DNA of 64,000 nucleotides from Chamaecrista fasciculata (lineage: Eukaryota > Streptophyta > Magnoliopsida > Fabales > Fabaceae): NCBI GenBank assembly GCA_003254925.1, contig QANZ01029966.1, positions 24,522 to 88,521 of the forward strand, written 5' to 3'. Below the pieces are notes generated by a model, which was given only the letters and a program-made list of their open reading frames with translations, did no database searches and was not told the DNA's origin. Both the position numbers and the translations under genes were made by a program. Positions 8,081 to 20,036 of this stretch are shown piece after piece. How positions within the stretch are numbered: position 1 is the stretch's first letter; every line of letters begins with the position of its first letter.

Positions 8081-10479
8081 TGATGGAGTTTGTGCCCTAG
8101 GGTCAATCATCCTTTAGATATGTTGGGAACATATCAATTAATTTATGGAGATAAATTAATGGTTATCATATTATTAGCATGTTTACTATGATAACAGTCC
8201 ATGATTAATTATGAGATAATTAATCTAAACAATCCCTGGTCGCTCATTCGAGTGGGAACTTGAATTGAACCAAGACCAGCATGACCTCGGTGCATGGAGA
8301 TGCACGCACTAGATGCTGGGACGAGAGTCATGGTGCAATTATGTAAGAGTTACAAGTTGCTGGACCGACCCGGAGAGTTCTGCATGGGTTCAGTCATTAG
8401 CTGGTCTCTCCTGTACAATCTGTCATGATGCCCTTAGACCTGAGGTCTTGACTATTCCGGCATTACAGTTGTCAAGCTTTGGCTTAGTCTAACGTTATCC
8501 GTAACAGGGTAGCCATAAGGGCTGAGTACGGGTTTGGTTGATTGTCGTGCTGAGGAATGTGGTTGACCAAGATGGAATTTTGTCCCTCATAGAGATGGGA
8601 GATATTTAACTGGGCCCCTCGACGAGTCTGTCCAAGGGAATGTGTGGCCACACTGGATATTGGGACTTACTCAGGAGATCGAGAAAGTTGAGGTTTGGAT
8701 TTTGGATGACTTTCCCATGCCTGATCCTTACCGAAATATCGTAGGACAAAAAGGGATCTGCACAAGATGGTACTAAGGTTAAGTCGTTTAGGGGTTAAAC
8801 GATAACTCACGTGTTTTGGGTAGTCGTGATGGCTTGCTAGAGTCCGCTCTCGACTTGTAAGTCATGAGATGATTTACTGCCAACTTCACGTGGGGCCTGC
8901 TGGGTCACACACGAGCAGGAACCAGATGCCAAGCTGGAACACGAGTTAACCCTAATTCGTGGGTCACATTTGTGACACCGTTTGAGACATAACTTATTGT
9001 GGGACATAAAGTCTTGTCTTGAATTAATTATCTACAGATATATTATATTTAGATTTGTGAGACAAATATATATATATATATATGATAATTGTTAAATAGA
9101 TAATTGGATTAGGCTATTTACAATTATATTCCTATTTATAATATTAGGGGAATTATAAATTAGATAATGTTCCTAAGAGTTAGGAAATTATTAATTTATT
9201 AAATTCACTAATATTAGGACTAAATAGGATGAGGTTGGCGCCTCATATATAAAAGGAATTTAATTAATAAAAATGTTTTATTAATTAAAGTCATGGCTTG
9301 AAATTTGAAATTCAAATGAGATTTGATCTAGATTTCAAATGGATGAATTAAATATATTAAAGTAATATTTTAATTCATGACTTATAGGGCAAGTCGAAAT
9401 TTTAGGTCCAATTGGATTTAAATATTAATGTAATATTTTAATTCAATTATCTAGAGTTTGAGACTTGGTGAGATTGACTTAAAGATATTCTGGGAATTCT
9501 TTAATTCAATATTGTTGGAAAATAACAAATTAGTTATAACTATCTAAGAGTTAGTTAGTTATTTTGATTTATTAAATTCCACCAAAAATTGGGAAGATAG
9601 GCGCATGGAGGGAGAGAGAGATTTGGGAAGATTTGATCTTCCAAATTGATTCTCCAAGATTGCATTTTGATTCCAATTTTAATATTAAGGTAATATTTTA
9701 AATTGGAAATCAAGTCCTAAAATTGTGATATTAAGATATCATAATATTATGGTTTGATAATTATATGATTTTAGGCCTTCCTAAAATTATAATTATCAAA
9801 GTCCCCAAACCCTATAAATAGGCAAGCCATAAGTCGACTTAGCCATGCCAATTCTAGAGAGAGAAAAATTTCGATTTTGATCTAAGTCTAGAGAGAGAAT
9901 TCACAAACTTGAGAATTGGATTCTTGAGAGTGAAATCACAAAAGGGTGAGAGTCTCATGCACATAAGAAAAGTCGACTAGCCTAGTTTTTCCTTAGAGAG
10001 AAAATTCGATTTTCTCTTGGTGAGGAGAGAGAAAGAAAATCGCATCCTAGCTTTCCTAGAGAGAGAAAGTGGCGCAATATTAAGAGTTAATATTGTGTGG
10101 AAAGGTTGTGTGGGATCAAGAAGAGTTCTTGATCAAGGCGCCATCAAGTTCTTGGACATTCAAGAAGAGTTCTTGAATTCAAAAGAACACCCGTAGATAA
10201 AGGTTCCGGATTCACTTGAGAAGTGAAGGAGGCTAGCACCTAGGCATCTCCAAACTGTTCGTGTGGATTACCGGCGGAGGAAGGACGCGTCAAGTGGACT
10301 TCTTGGGAACGCCCCGTTCAACTAAAGCGATTGAAACTCTGAGGTATACCACTTAACCAAAAGTTTTAAATTCAGCTAGCGGATCCGTTCGGGAATTCTT
10401 GGACCTGGGCGTTTATTGTTTCTTTAAATTTTAAATTTTACATGCTTCCGCTGCCTTAGGCGCCCTAGAATTCCCAACA
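8081..10479 (+). repeat. 5' LTR of the large copia element (2399 bp)
   Basis: Starts TGATGGAGTTTGTGCCCTAG and ends CGCCCTAGAATTCCCAACA. It matches 16946-19351 along its whole length. It carries a TATA box at 9813-9820 and an AT dinucleotide tract at 9066-9083. Confidence 0.95.
9813..9820 (+). promoter_or_regulatory. TATA box in the copia LTR
   Basis: TATAAATA in the context CCCTATAAATAGGC, in the last third of the LTR. Transcription would start within about 30 bases downstream. The right LTR has the same box at 18683-18690. Confidence 0.7.
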
Positions 10480-10480
10480 G

Positions 10481-10493
10481 TGGTATCAGAGCC
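10481..10493 (+). other. Primer binding site, tRNA-iMet
   Basis: TGGTATCAGAGCC follows the LTR end by one base and is complementary to the 3' end of plant initiator-Met tRNA. This is the standard copia minus-strand primer site. Confidence 0.92.
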
Positions 10494-12025
10494 ACGCTAG
10501 TTCTTGGATTTAAAACTGTTTGTTTGTACATGAGATGTATGAAGTTTGTGTGTTTACCGCTTTCAATCACAAGTTTTAGTTTTACGAAATTCACCGATCA
10601 AATCTAGGCTAAAGTCGATTTTGCTAATCTATGTGCAAAATTATGTATGAGATACATAAATAAATCAATGAGATTGATTTGGATAATTTTCTTGAATATT
10701 AAGGCCTAAGTCGAAATCTTTATATAATTATAATTAAAAGTGTTTTAATTATAATATTATAAAGATGGTTTAAATTTATTAAAATTTGGAATTTTATAAA
10801 TTTTGGGTCAATAATTCGAAATTCTTGAATTAGATTCTTGAATTTTATAATTATTGATAATAGGCCTAAATTTCAAGAAAAGGCATGTTAAAATTGCACA
10901 ACCCTAAAATTAAACACAATTTTAAAAGAGTTTTAAATATGTGTGTTTAGTTACCGTGTTTGACATTTTTATATGAATTGTTCATATTTGGATGTGTGGT
11001 GTTGGATATGGCTCTAGGAGGTTTATTTTGGTAAATACGGCCTGCGTGTCGTCTCCCTCTACTCTTATGTAATTTTACTTTCTGTTTATACCTCAATGCA
11101 ACTGGGGTTTATTCACTTGTAATTTTATTTTTCTTTTAGAAAAGTTCTCTCATTGGCTTGGGAGAATTCTAGGGTAGATGAGCCATATCTAAACACGGTG
11201 TGCTGCATTGCATTTAGATGTATGAGATGCGCTAGATGTATGCTTAGGTGCGATTTTAACATGCTTTAATCAAACAATGCGCTATAGCCACGTATACGAT
11301 ACGAGCGTGGGATTTGTATGAGATACAAAATCCAAACACATGTTTATATGTATGAGATACATGGGGAAAATAAACATGGTTGCATGACTCGTTTAATTTT
11401 AAAAGGGTTTTAGAATTAAACAACTAAATCGGAATATTTTAAATAAAATCAAACTCTTTTAGAAAATCTTAAGTCGTAATGCCATCGCTAAAACACCCTG
11501 TCAAAATCTTGTTCATCGTGGAGCGGTGATCGCCTCCGCGACACGTATCTGCCTTGACCTTGAGGAGACACGGGTGAATGGGATTTTCAATATAACGCCT
11601 ATTGAAATCTTGGTTCTTTGGATACGGTGATCGCCTCCGCGACACGTATAGCAGTTGGGCCTTGATGATATAGGGTTGGGCCTTCGCCTCGTTATCTTGA
11701 ATTTAGCCATTCACATGTTTTACCGTGTGACTTAATGGGGTTATCAAAACGGTTTTGGACCTCAAGGCATTAGATGGGATAAACATGCCATAATAAGTAT
11801 CATAAGATGATACAGTCCCATAAGGATCTAAGAGTCACATGAGATGTGATTGGTAAGAGTTACCTACCTAAATAACCAAAAGGTGCATGATCGCCTCCGC
11901 GACGGTAAATTTTGGTGAAATATGGATCTTAGCCACTAATAATAAATTTCACTGAGTTTTATAAAATAGTGGAAGTATTTTATCTGCTAATAAATTTTTC
12001 ATATCTTAAAATTGTAGAATCAAAA
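10494..12025 (+). other. Copia 5' untranslated leader (~1.5 kb)
   Basis: Non-coding leader between the primer site and gag. It contains repeats of GTGATCGCCTCCGCGACA near 11525, 11628 and 11888 and several ATGAGATACAT-like repeats. No protein is recognised in it. Confidence 0.6.
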
Positions 12026-12769
12026 ATGGCAAACGATAGTTCATCATTTTCACTGCGACCTATCCTTGAGAAGGATAAGCTGACCAGAACAAACTTCCTC
12101 GATTGGTTTCGTAATCTGAGAATAGTTCTCACCCAAGAGAGGAGGCTCTATGTTCTGGACAGGCCTATTCCCAATGAGCCTGCCAAGGGCGCTCCAGGAG
12201 CAGAGTGGAGGGCTTGGGAGAAGCACTTCGATGACTCGCTGGAGGTCTCTTGTCTGATGGTAGACACAATGATTCCAGAGCTGCATGAGGGCTTGGATAC
12301 ATTGATGGCATATGAGATGATAACTCGTCTCAAGGAAATGTTTAGCTACCAACTCAGACAAGATAGATATGAGACCAACAAAGCTCTCATGTCTTGCAAA
12401 ATGGCTGAAGGTGAATCTGTCCATTACCATGTCATGAGGATGAGAGGGTATATAGATCACCTTGATAGGCTGGGTTTTCCTATTCCACAAGAGTTTGCCA
12501 CTGGTGTAATCCTGTGCTCACTGCCTAAGAGCTATGACCCGTTCATTAAAAGCTTCTTAAGGAGAGGAACAGAGAAAACAGTTTCTGAGTTGCATGGGAT
12601 GCTCAAGTCTGTTGAGGCATCCATGATCCAGAAAAGGGAAAGGAAGTTAAAGGGCAAAGAAAAGAAAAAGGGAATCGAGCTGGATGGTGAGACCAAGCCA
12701 GAGGACGACCCTCAATCTCCTGCCAAGAAGGCAAAACTCTCAGAGGAAGTATTTTGTTCTTTCTGTTAA
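12026..12769 (+). CDS. Copia gag (nucleocapsid) protein, 247 aa
   Basis: The start MANDSSSFSLRPILEKDKL at 12026 is preferred over an upstream in-frame ATG at 11969 because copia gag proteins begin this way. The core NFLDWFRNLRIVL, EMITRLKEMF and MRMRGYIDHLDRLGFPIP is the Retrotran_gag/UBN2-type capsid domain. A Lys-rich tail (KLKGKEKKKG) precedes a CCHC zinc knuckle, CSFC-stop-VSGHAMRKC, in which the residue after the second Cys has become TAA (12767-12769). Gag coats the RNA and builds the virus-like particle. The domain is open over ~245 codons while pol is ruined, so gag was either kept longer or decayed last. Confidence 0.9.
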   Translation: MANDSSSFSLRPILEKDKLTRTNFLDWFRNLRIVLTQERRLYVLDRPIPNEPAKGAPGAEWRAWEKHFDDSLEVSCLMVDTMIPELHEGLDTLMAYEMITRLKEMFSYQLRQDRYETNKALMSCKMAEGESVHYHVMRMRGYIDHLDRLGFPIPQEFATGVILCSLPKSYDPFIKSFLRRGTEKTVSELHGMLKSVEASMIQKRERKLKGKEKKKGIELDGETKPEDDPQSPAKKAKLSEEVFCSFC

Positions 12770-14588
12770 GTGTCAGGACACGCGATGAGAAAGTGCAAAT
12801 ACTACTGGGAAGATCAAAAGAAGCTGAAGTGCGTTAAAGCCTCTACTTCAGGTATCTATGTTATAAAGTGTTCTATTTTTCTACTTAAATCACTTGAGTA
12901 TTGGATACACATGTGATTCTCACATTTGATGTGCAGGGTCTTCAGAGACGGTAGAAAACAAGGACAGAAGCGAGATGGACCTAGATGTGGATAGTGGAGC
13001 AAATGTTGCTGCCGTTGCTACTGAAGGAACATGCGAGCTTGGATCACCCTCTATGGGCTAGTTTTGTTATTATTCTTTGAATGTTTAAACATTGGTTTTT
13101 CTCCTTATTAGATAAGGTAGATTTTGTGTAAACATTGAAGAATGGTTTCTATTTTAAATAAATGTTTATTTGCTTATATGATTTGCAAAAGTATTCATTA
13201 TATTTAAACTAGAACAATAACAATATTTATAACATCGATACAAACTTTTGGCAATTGTTGTTTAGGCCATACAAACAAGAACCACCTTGAAGCTGCATGA
13301 TTTGGAATCATGTGATGCTTGCAAGCCTTGTCTAAAATGGAAAGATAACAAGAGTTTTTCCTTTATAGTAAAGGAAAGTCTAACTTAGTGGAGATCATAC
13401 ATGGTTGATGTATGTAGACCCATAAGTGTTTAAGCTAAAAGTTATAAACTCTCACTAAGTGCTTCAAGAGCTAGATCTACGGCTATCTTTTGAAACAAGA
13501 GTTAGGGTTCCTTTGAAATAGAGATTTCAAAACGAAGTAGAAAATTAACTAGACAATAAAATCTAGAAACCTTCGATTGGATCAAAGGACTAGGATTTGA
13601 GTCAAAAACTTTGTTGTACGTCTTAGAAGCTGTGAGAGAGTCTCACAACTCATTCTTCCTTAAGACCCCATGGTGGATGGTGTTTTAAGAAAAGATGACA
13701 AACCCTATTAGATAAGGTTTGATCTAAGATAATTGATCCTATACCAACCTCAAAGGGTGTGCTCTAGAAGCTGTTGACTTCACACTAATCCGTTTCGTCT
13801 GGAGAACACCATATGAGATATGGAATGAAAGGAGTCTCTTAATGTCTCGTTACGAGTTTGTTGGATACCCTAAGAAAGGGATATCAAGTCTACTACCCAT
13901 CTGACCACAAAGAGTTTGTAGTCAAGGGAGAATACCTTTTAGAAAGGGATTCGTTGTTTCCAAAAGAAACAGTGGGAGTAAAATGAATCTTGAAGAGTTC
14001 AAGATCCACAAAACAAATCAGAGGCACAGACGAAAACTAGAGAAGATCCGCAAGGAGTTGTGGAGGTTACTCTAAAACATAAGGACAACAAAGTTCTGAC
14101 AGAACACGTTCTCAATTTCAAAGATGTGGATCTTTGGTCATTGAGAGCAGGGATGTGTTGCTCTAGGAGCGTGGTGAGCCCGCCACCTGTCAAGAATCTT
14201 TAATCTTTGTTTTGATGAAAACACCAAAGGAGTTTGGCTTCATACAAAACCTAGATGGGTCCCATGTTTACAAGAAGATTAGTGGGAGCACAATTGCAAT
14301 CTTGGTGCTATGTGTCGTGCACATATAGCTAGTTGAAAGCTGCATTACTATCCCTGAGATTGAGAATCTTAAATAGTTTAATCACTTTCAATAAAGGATA
14401 AGAAGCTGAGATCTATGAGATAGTTCTCAGAGGAGCTTCTTAGAATTGAGTCAAGAAGTACATTCTTGAATAAGATACTGAAGAGTTCGGTATGAGAGAC
14501 TTCAAGAAGGGATTCATGGTGATGAATCAAGGGGATTAGTCTTTTGCAAAAATCAGTGTTTCCTGAAACACATGATGAGCAAGGACAC
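12770..14588 (+). pseudogene. Decayed copia zinc knuckle, protease and integrase remnants
   Basis: Traces appear in copia order but in shifting frames. VSGHAMRKCKYYWEDQKKLK is the end of the zinc knuckle. A protease-like stretch around 12890-13080 includes DSGANVAAVA. GHTNKNHLEAA near 13267 and ESCDACKPCLKWKD near 13306 resemble the pre-integrase HHCC region. KESLT..WRSYMVDVCRPIS follows near 13370. RTPYEIWNE near 13804 and VGYPKKGYQVYYPSDHKEF near 13859 resemble the integrase C-terminal part. KRFGMRDFKKGFMVMNQG near 14480 resembles the end of RT. Large segments are missing, including the DDE core and most of RT. It is clearly non-functional and shorter than an intact pol. Confidence 0.75.
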
Positions 14589-16290
14589 TGATGGAGATTG
14601 TGCCCTAGGGCCAATCATTTTATTTATGTGTTATTGTTTGAACATATATTTTTGATTAATTTATAGAGATAAATCATGTTGTTATCATATTATTAGCGTG
14701 TTTACTATGATAGCGTCCCTGATTGATTATATGATAATTAATCTAAAACTGTCCCTGGTCGATCATTCACGTGGGAACGTAAATGAACCAAGACCAGCAT
14801 GACCTCGGTGTATAGAGATACATGCACTAGATGCTTCTCGAGGGTCATGGTGCAATTATGTAAGGGTTACAAATTGCTGGACCGACCCGGAGAGTCCTGC
14901 ATGGGTTTAGTCATAAGTGAGCCTCTCCTGTACACCTGTCACGATAGCCTTAGACCTGAGGTCTTGACTATTCCGGCATTGTAGTTGTCAAACTTTGGCC
15001 TAGTCCAACGTTGCCCGTAGCAGGGTAGCCATACAGGCTAGGTACGGGTTTGGTTGATTACCGTGCAAAGGGATGTGGTTGACCATAATGGGATTTTGTC
15101 CCTCATTAAAATGAGAGATATTTAACTGGCGCCCTCGATGAGTCTGTCCAAGAAATGCGTGGCCACGCTGGGAATTGGGACTAACTCANNNNNNNNNNNN
15201 NNNNNNNNNNNNNNNNNNNNNNNNNNNNNNNNNNNNNNNNNNNNNNNNNNNNNNNNNNNNNNNNNNNNNNNNNNNNNNNNNNNNNNNNNNNNNNNNNNNN
15301 NNNNNNNNNNNNNNNNNNNNNNNNNNNNNNNNNNNNNNNNNNNNNNNNNNNNNNNNNNNNNNNNNNNNNNNNNNNNNNNNNNNNNNNNNNNNNNNNNNNN
15401 NNNNNNNNNNNNNNNNNNNNNNNNNNNNNNNNNNNNNNNNNNNNNNNNNNNNNNNNNNNNNNNNNNNNNNNNNNNNNNNNNNNNNNNNNNNNNNNNNNNN
15501 NNNNNNNNNNNNNNNNNNNNNNNNNNNNNNNNNNNNNNNNNNNNNNNNNNNNNNNNNNNNNNNNNNNNNNNNNNNNNNNNNNNNNNNNNNNNNNNNNNNN
15601 NNNNNNNNNNNNNNNNNNNNNNNNNNNNNNNNNNNNNNNNNNNNNNNNNNNNNNNNNNNNNNNNNNNNNNNNNNNNNNNNNNNNNNNNNNNNNNNNNNNN
15701 NNNNNNNNNNNNNNNNNNNNNNNNNNNNNNNNNNNNNNNNNNNNNNNNNNNNNNNNNNNNNNNNNNNNNNNNNNNNNNNNNNNNNNNNNNNNNNNNNNNN
15801 NNNNNNNNNNNNNNNNNNNNNNNNNNNNNNNNNNNNNNNNNNNNNNNNNNNNNNNNNNNNNNNNNNNNNNNNNNNNNNNNNNNNNNNACAACACACATCA
15901 ATTCTTGGTCAGACCAAGAATTTCGCCTAGAGCTTCTATTGAGAGTGAAAATTCGCCTAGCCCCAATCAATCTTGATGATCAAGAACACTTCTTGATTAT
16001 TCAAGAATCATAGATAGAGTTCCTATATTCACTTGGGAAGAAGTGGAGGAGGCTAGCACCTAGGCATCTGCCAAACTGCTCGTGTGGATCACCGGTAGAG
16101 GAAGGACACTCAGTGGACTTCTCAAATTCGCGAACACGATAAGTCACCGATTGAAACTAGGTAAACATCTTTTGTTACCTGGTATAAACATAGTTAGTGG
16201 ATCCTGGAAGGAATCACAGAGTTAGCCTTTTAGTTTTCTCAAGTTTTTTTTTTAATTTTTCCGCTGCGCTACCTCTGTGATTTCCCAACA
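14589..16290 (+). mobile_element. Solo LTR of the same copia family, containing an assembly gap
   Basis: Starts TGATGGAGATTGTGCCCTAG and ends TGATTTCCCAACA. GACAC flanks both ends (14584-14588 and 16291-16295), a perfect 5-bp duplication. No primer site follows, so this is a solo LTR left after LTR-LTR recombination. It differs clearly from the host element's LTR and is another subfamily. Positions 15189-15887 are N. Confidence 0.92.
15189..15887. other. Assembly gap (699 N)
   Basis: A run of N inside the solo LTR. Nothing can be said about the sequence. Long apparent open frames across it are artefacts. Confidence 0.99.
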
Positions 16291-16295
16291 GACAC

Positions 16296-16934
16296 ATGAG
16301 TGGCATCCCATGTGCTTTGGCAATAGGATCCATCATGCTGTACTAGACTCAATATGTTGTTAGCCCTGTAAATGATAAGCTGTGACCCTGTTGAGGTTCA
16401 CTGGAAGGCTATCATTAAAGTCCTTAGTACTTGAGAAGCACTAAAGACAAATTCTTGGTACATGGAAGAATTAATGTGTAAGGTGGTTACACAAGAAGCC
16501 CATTATTCGAACCAGCCAAGATTAATCGCAGTAATGAAAATGTATTCCCTGAACAGTAGAGATCGTAAGTTGGAATGGTTCCAAGCGGAATGCGATCACT
16601 GATTCTACAAGAATGGGTTAGTCGCGTGGAGACGCAGACTGTAAAAACTAATGTCTGAAGTATGCTTAAAGGTCATCCTAGAGACACAGGAAGACGCCTA
16701 AACGGGAAAGAGTTTCCCCACTGACATTCCGACAGTGATATACTCAGACAAGATCACCTCAAGCTGGTGATACTAAGATATGTAAAAGTAGCAGTCGAGG
16801 ATTTTGCCAGTCCTTTTGCTAAACCCCACCACAGGTTTACATGAAAACAATGTAACGTCAATTGGGAATTAGATGCACATTAATGGATGTTTCTAAGAGT
16901 TAGAAACAGTTTGATTAATGATTGTACCTAGTGC
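16296..16934 (+). pseudogene. Decayed copia RT end / RNase H remnant
   Basis: Continues the element after the solo LTR. MSGIPCALAIGSIMLY resembles the conserved VPYASAIGSIMYA block of copia RT. Then come short degenerate matches to the RNase H region in several frames, with many stops. It ends shortly before the polypurine tract at 16935-16945. Confidence 0.65.
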
Positions 16935-16945
16935 AAGTGGGAGTT
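16935..16945 (+). other. Polypurine tract of the large copia element
   Basis: AAGTGGGAGTT immediately before the TG of the 3' LTR. Confidence 0.8.
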
Positions 16946-19351
16946 TGATGGAGATTGTGCCCTAGGGTCAATCATCCTTTAGATATGTTGGGAACATATC
17001 AATTAATTTATGGAGATAAATTAATGGTTATCATATTATTAGCATGTTTACTATGATAACAGTCCGTGATTAATTATGAGATAGTTAATCTAAACAGTCC
17101 CTGGTCGCTCATTCGAGTGGGAGCTTGAATTGAACCAAGACCAGCATGACCTCGGTGCATGAGATGCACGCACTAGATGCTGGGACGAGAGTCATGGTGC
17201 AATTATGTAAGAGTTACAAGTTGCTGGACCGACCCGGAGAGTCCTGCATGGGTTCAGTCATTAGCTAGTCTCTCCTGTACAATCTGTCATGATGCCCTTA
17301 GACCTGAGGTCTTGACTATTCCGGCATTACAGTTGTCAAGCTTTGGCTTAGTCTAACGTTATCCGTAACAGGGTAGCCATAAGGGCTGAGTACGGGTTTG
17401 GTTGATTGTCGTGCTGAGGAATGTGGTTGACCAAGATGGAATTTTGTCCCTCATAGAGATGGGAGATATTTAACTGGGCCCCTCGACGAGTCTGTCCAAG
17501 GGAATGTGTGGCCACACTGGATTTTGGGACTTACTCAGGAGATCGAGAAAGTTGAGGTTTGGATTTTGGATGACATTCCCATGCCTAATCCTTACCGAAA
17601 TATCGTAGGACAAAAAGGGATCTGAACATGATAGTACTAAGGTTAAGTCGTTTATGGGTTAGAACGATAACTCACGTGTCTTGGGTAGTCGTGATGGCTT
17701 GCTAGAGTCCGCTCTCGACTTGTAAGTCATGAGATGATTTACTGCCAACTTCACGTGGGGCCTGCTGGGTCACACACGAGCAGGAACCAGATGCCAAGCT
17801 GGAACACGAGTTAACCCTAATTCGTGGGTCACATTTGTGACACCGTTTGAGACATAACTTATTGTGGGACATAAAGTCTTGTCTTGAATTAATTATCTAC
17901 AGATATATTATATTTAGATTTGTGAGACAAATTTAAATATATATATATATATATTAATTGTTAAATAGATAATTGGATTAGGCTATTTACAATTATATTC
18001 CTATTTATAATATTAGGGGAATTATAAATTAGATAATGTTCCTAAGAGTTAGGAAATTATTAATTTATTAAATTCACTAATATTAGGTCTAAATAGGATG
18101 AGGTTGGCGCCTCATATATACAAGGGATTTAATTAATAAAAATGTTTTATTAATTAAAGTCATGGCTTGAAATTTGAAATTCAAATGAGATTTGATCTAG
18201 ATTTCAAATGGATGAATTAAATATATTAAAGTAATATTTTAATTCATGATTTATAGGGCAAGTCGAAATTCTAGGCCCATTGGATTTAAAATATTAATGT
18301 AATATTTTAATTCAATTATCTAGAGTTTGAGACTTGGTGAGATTGACTTAAAGATATTCTGGGAATTCTTTAATTCAATATTGTTGGAAAATAACAAATT
18401 AGTTATAACTATCTAAGAGTTAGTTAGTTATTTTGATTTATTAAATTCCAACAAAAAAAGGGGGAGGATAGGCGCATGGCTTGGAGAGAGATTTGGGAAG
18501 ATTTGATCTTCCAAATTGATTCTCCAAGATTGCATTTTGATTCCAATTTTAATATTAAGGTAATATTTTAAATTGGAAATCAAGTCCTAAAATTGTGATA
18601 TTAAGATATCATAATATTATGGTTTGATAATTATATAATTTTAGGCCTTCCTAAAATTATAATTATCAAAGTCCCCAAACCCTATAAATAGGAAAGCCAT
18701 AAGTCGACTTAGACATGCCTAATCTAGAGAGAGAAAATTTCGATTTTCAATCTAGGTTAGAGAGAGAATTCACAAACTTGAGAATTGGATTCTTGAGAGT
18801 GAAATCACAAAAGGGTGAGAGCCTCATGCACATAGAAAAGTCGACTTAGCCTAGTTCTTCTTAGAAGGAAAAATTCGATTTTTCCCTTTGGTGAGAAGAG
18901 AGAGAAAATCGCATCCTTGCTTTCCTAGAGAGAGAAAGTGGCGCACAATATTAAGAGTTAATATTGTGTGACAAGGTTGTGTGGGATCAAGAAGAGTTCT
19001 TGATCAAGGCGCCAAAGAGTTCTTGATAATTCAAGAAGAGTTCTTGAATTAAAAGAACACCCGTAGATAAAGGTTCCGGATTCACTTGAGAAGTGAAGGA
19101 GGCTAGCACCTAGGCATCTCCAAACTGTTCGTGTGGATTACCGGCGGAGGAAGGACGCGTCACGTGGACTTCTTGGAACCGCCCCGTTCAACTAAATCGA
19201 TTGAAACTCGTGAGGTATACCACTTAACCAAAAGTTTTAAATTCAGCTAGCGGATCCGTTCGGGAATTCTTGGACCTGGGCGTTTAGTTGTTTTTTTTTA
19301 TTTACAGTTTTTCATGCTTCCGCTGCCTTAGGCGCCCTTGAATTCCCAACA
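16946..19351 (+). repeat. 3' LTR of the large copia element (2406 bp)
   Basis: Same ends and content as 8081-10479, with a TATA box at 18683-18690. Small indels and substitutions separate the two copies. Confidence 0.95.
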
Positions 19352-19356
19352 GAAAC

Positions 19357-20036
19357 AACTTGTTCATGGCCGACTGAAAGGTTGACGGCACGTTAGTGAG
19401 GCCAAACGGCATGACAACAAACTCGTAATGCCCCGAATGAGTCCGAAAAGCCGTTTTGTGAATGTCCTCGTCTCGCATACGGATTTGATGATATCCGGAG
19501 CGAAGGTCCAGTTTGGAAAAATATGCCGCACCAAAAAGTTCATCCAACATCTCGTCGATCGTCGGAATCGGAAATTTATCCTTCACAGTCACATTGTTCA
19601 AGGCCCGATAGACAACACAGAACCGTCATGTCCCATCCTTCTTCTTCACCAACAAAACTGGGGACGAGAACGAACTCTGACTGTCGCGAATGACGCCGGA
19701 TTTCTGCATTTCACGAACCAGTTTTTCCATCTCCAATTTCTGGAAATGAGGGTAGCGGTACGGACGTACGTTGACCGGTTTGGCATCGGGTAACAAAGGA
19801 ATACGATGATCAATGTCGCGACGTGGCGGCAATTGAGTAGGCTCTTGAAAAATTTCACTAAACTAATCAAGAATCAGTTGAATGGATGCTGGAGATGTAG
19901 AAGACAAAATAGGGGGTTGTGTATCAATGCACTGTAATGCATACAACCCAGCATATGCGTCGGATTCCACCAATTTGCGAAAATCCTTACTAGGCAGGGC
20001 CGCAACCTCCAATTTTTGATTGCCTTGTAATGTAAC
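19357..20036 (-). pseudogene. Gypsy reverse transcriptase, N-terminal part
   Basis: On the minus strand it reads LPPRRDIDHRIPLLPDAKPV, RPYRYPHFQKLEMEKLV, SSFSSPVLLVKKKDGT, then TGA (19626-19628) in place of the conserved Trp. It continues [52 protein letters not shown] and [11 protein letters not shown], where the copia element cuts in. A further TAG lies at 19863-19865. These are RT palm and finger motifs of gypsy elements. The frame is otherwise continuous with 8080 downward, which proves that the copia element inserted precisely. Confidence 0.92.

Larger units (their letters stand above)
8081..19351 (+). mobile_element. Large Ty1/copia retrotransposon with 2.4-kb LTRs, nested in the gypsy RT
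   Basis: LTRs 8081-10479 and 16946-19351 begin TGATGGAG and end TTCCCAACA. GAAAC flanks both sides (8076-8080 and 19352-19356), a perfect 5-bp target duplication. A tRNA-iMet primer site follows the left LTR and a polypurine tract (AAGTGGGAGTT) precedes the right one. The interior has an almost open gag followed by decayed protease, integrase, RT and RNase H remnants in copia order, interrupted by a solo LTR at 14589-16290. In stretches compared by eye the LTRs differ at roughly 2%. Confidence 0.95.

Noticed and set aside
12849..12936. A GT...AG intron between gag and the following frame of the large copia element
   Set aside because: The region aligns in order with the decayed protease segment of copia pol, so the apparent splice sites are coincidental.
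15122..16013. Several long open frames across 15189-15887
   Set aside because: They consist of N translated as unknown residues; there is no evidence of a gene.
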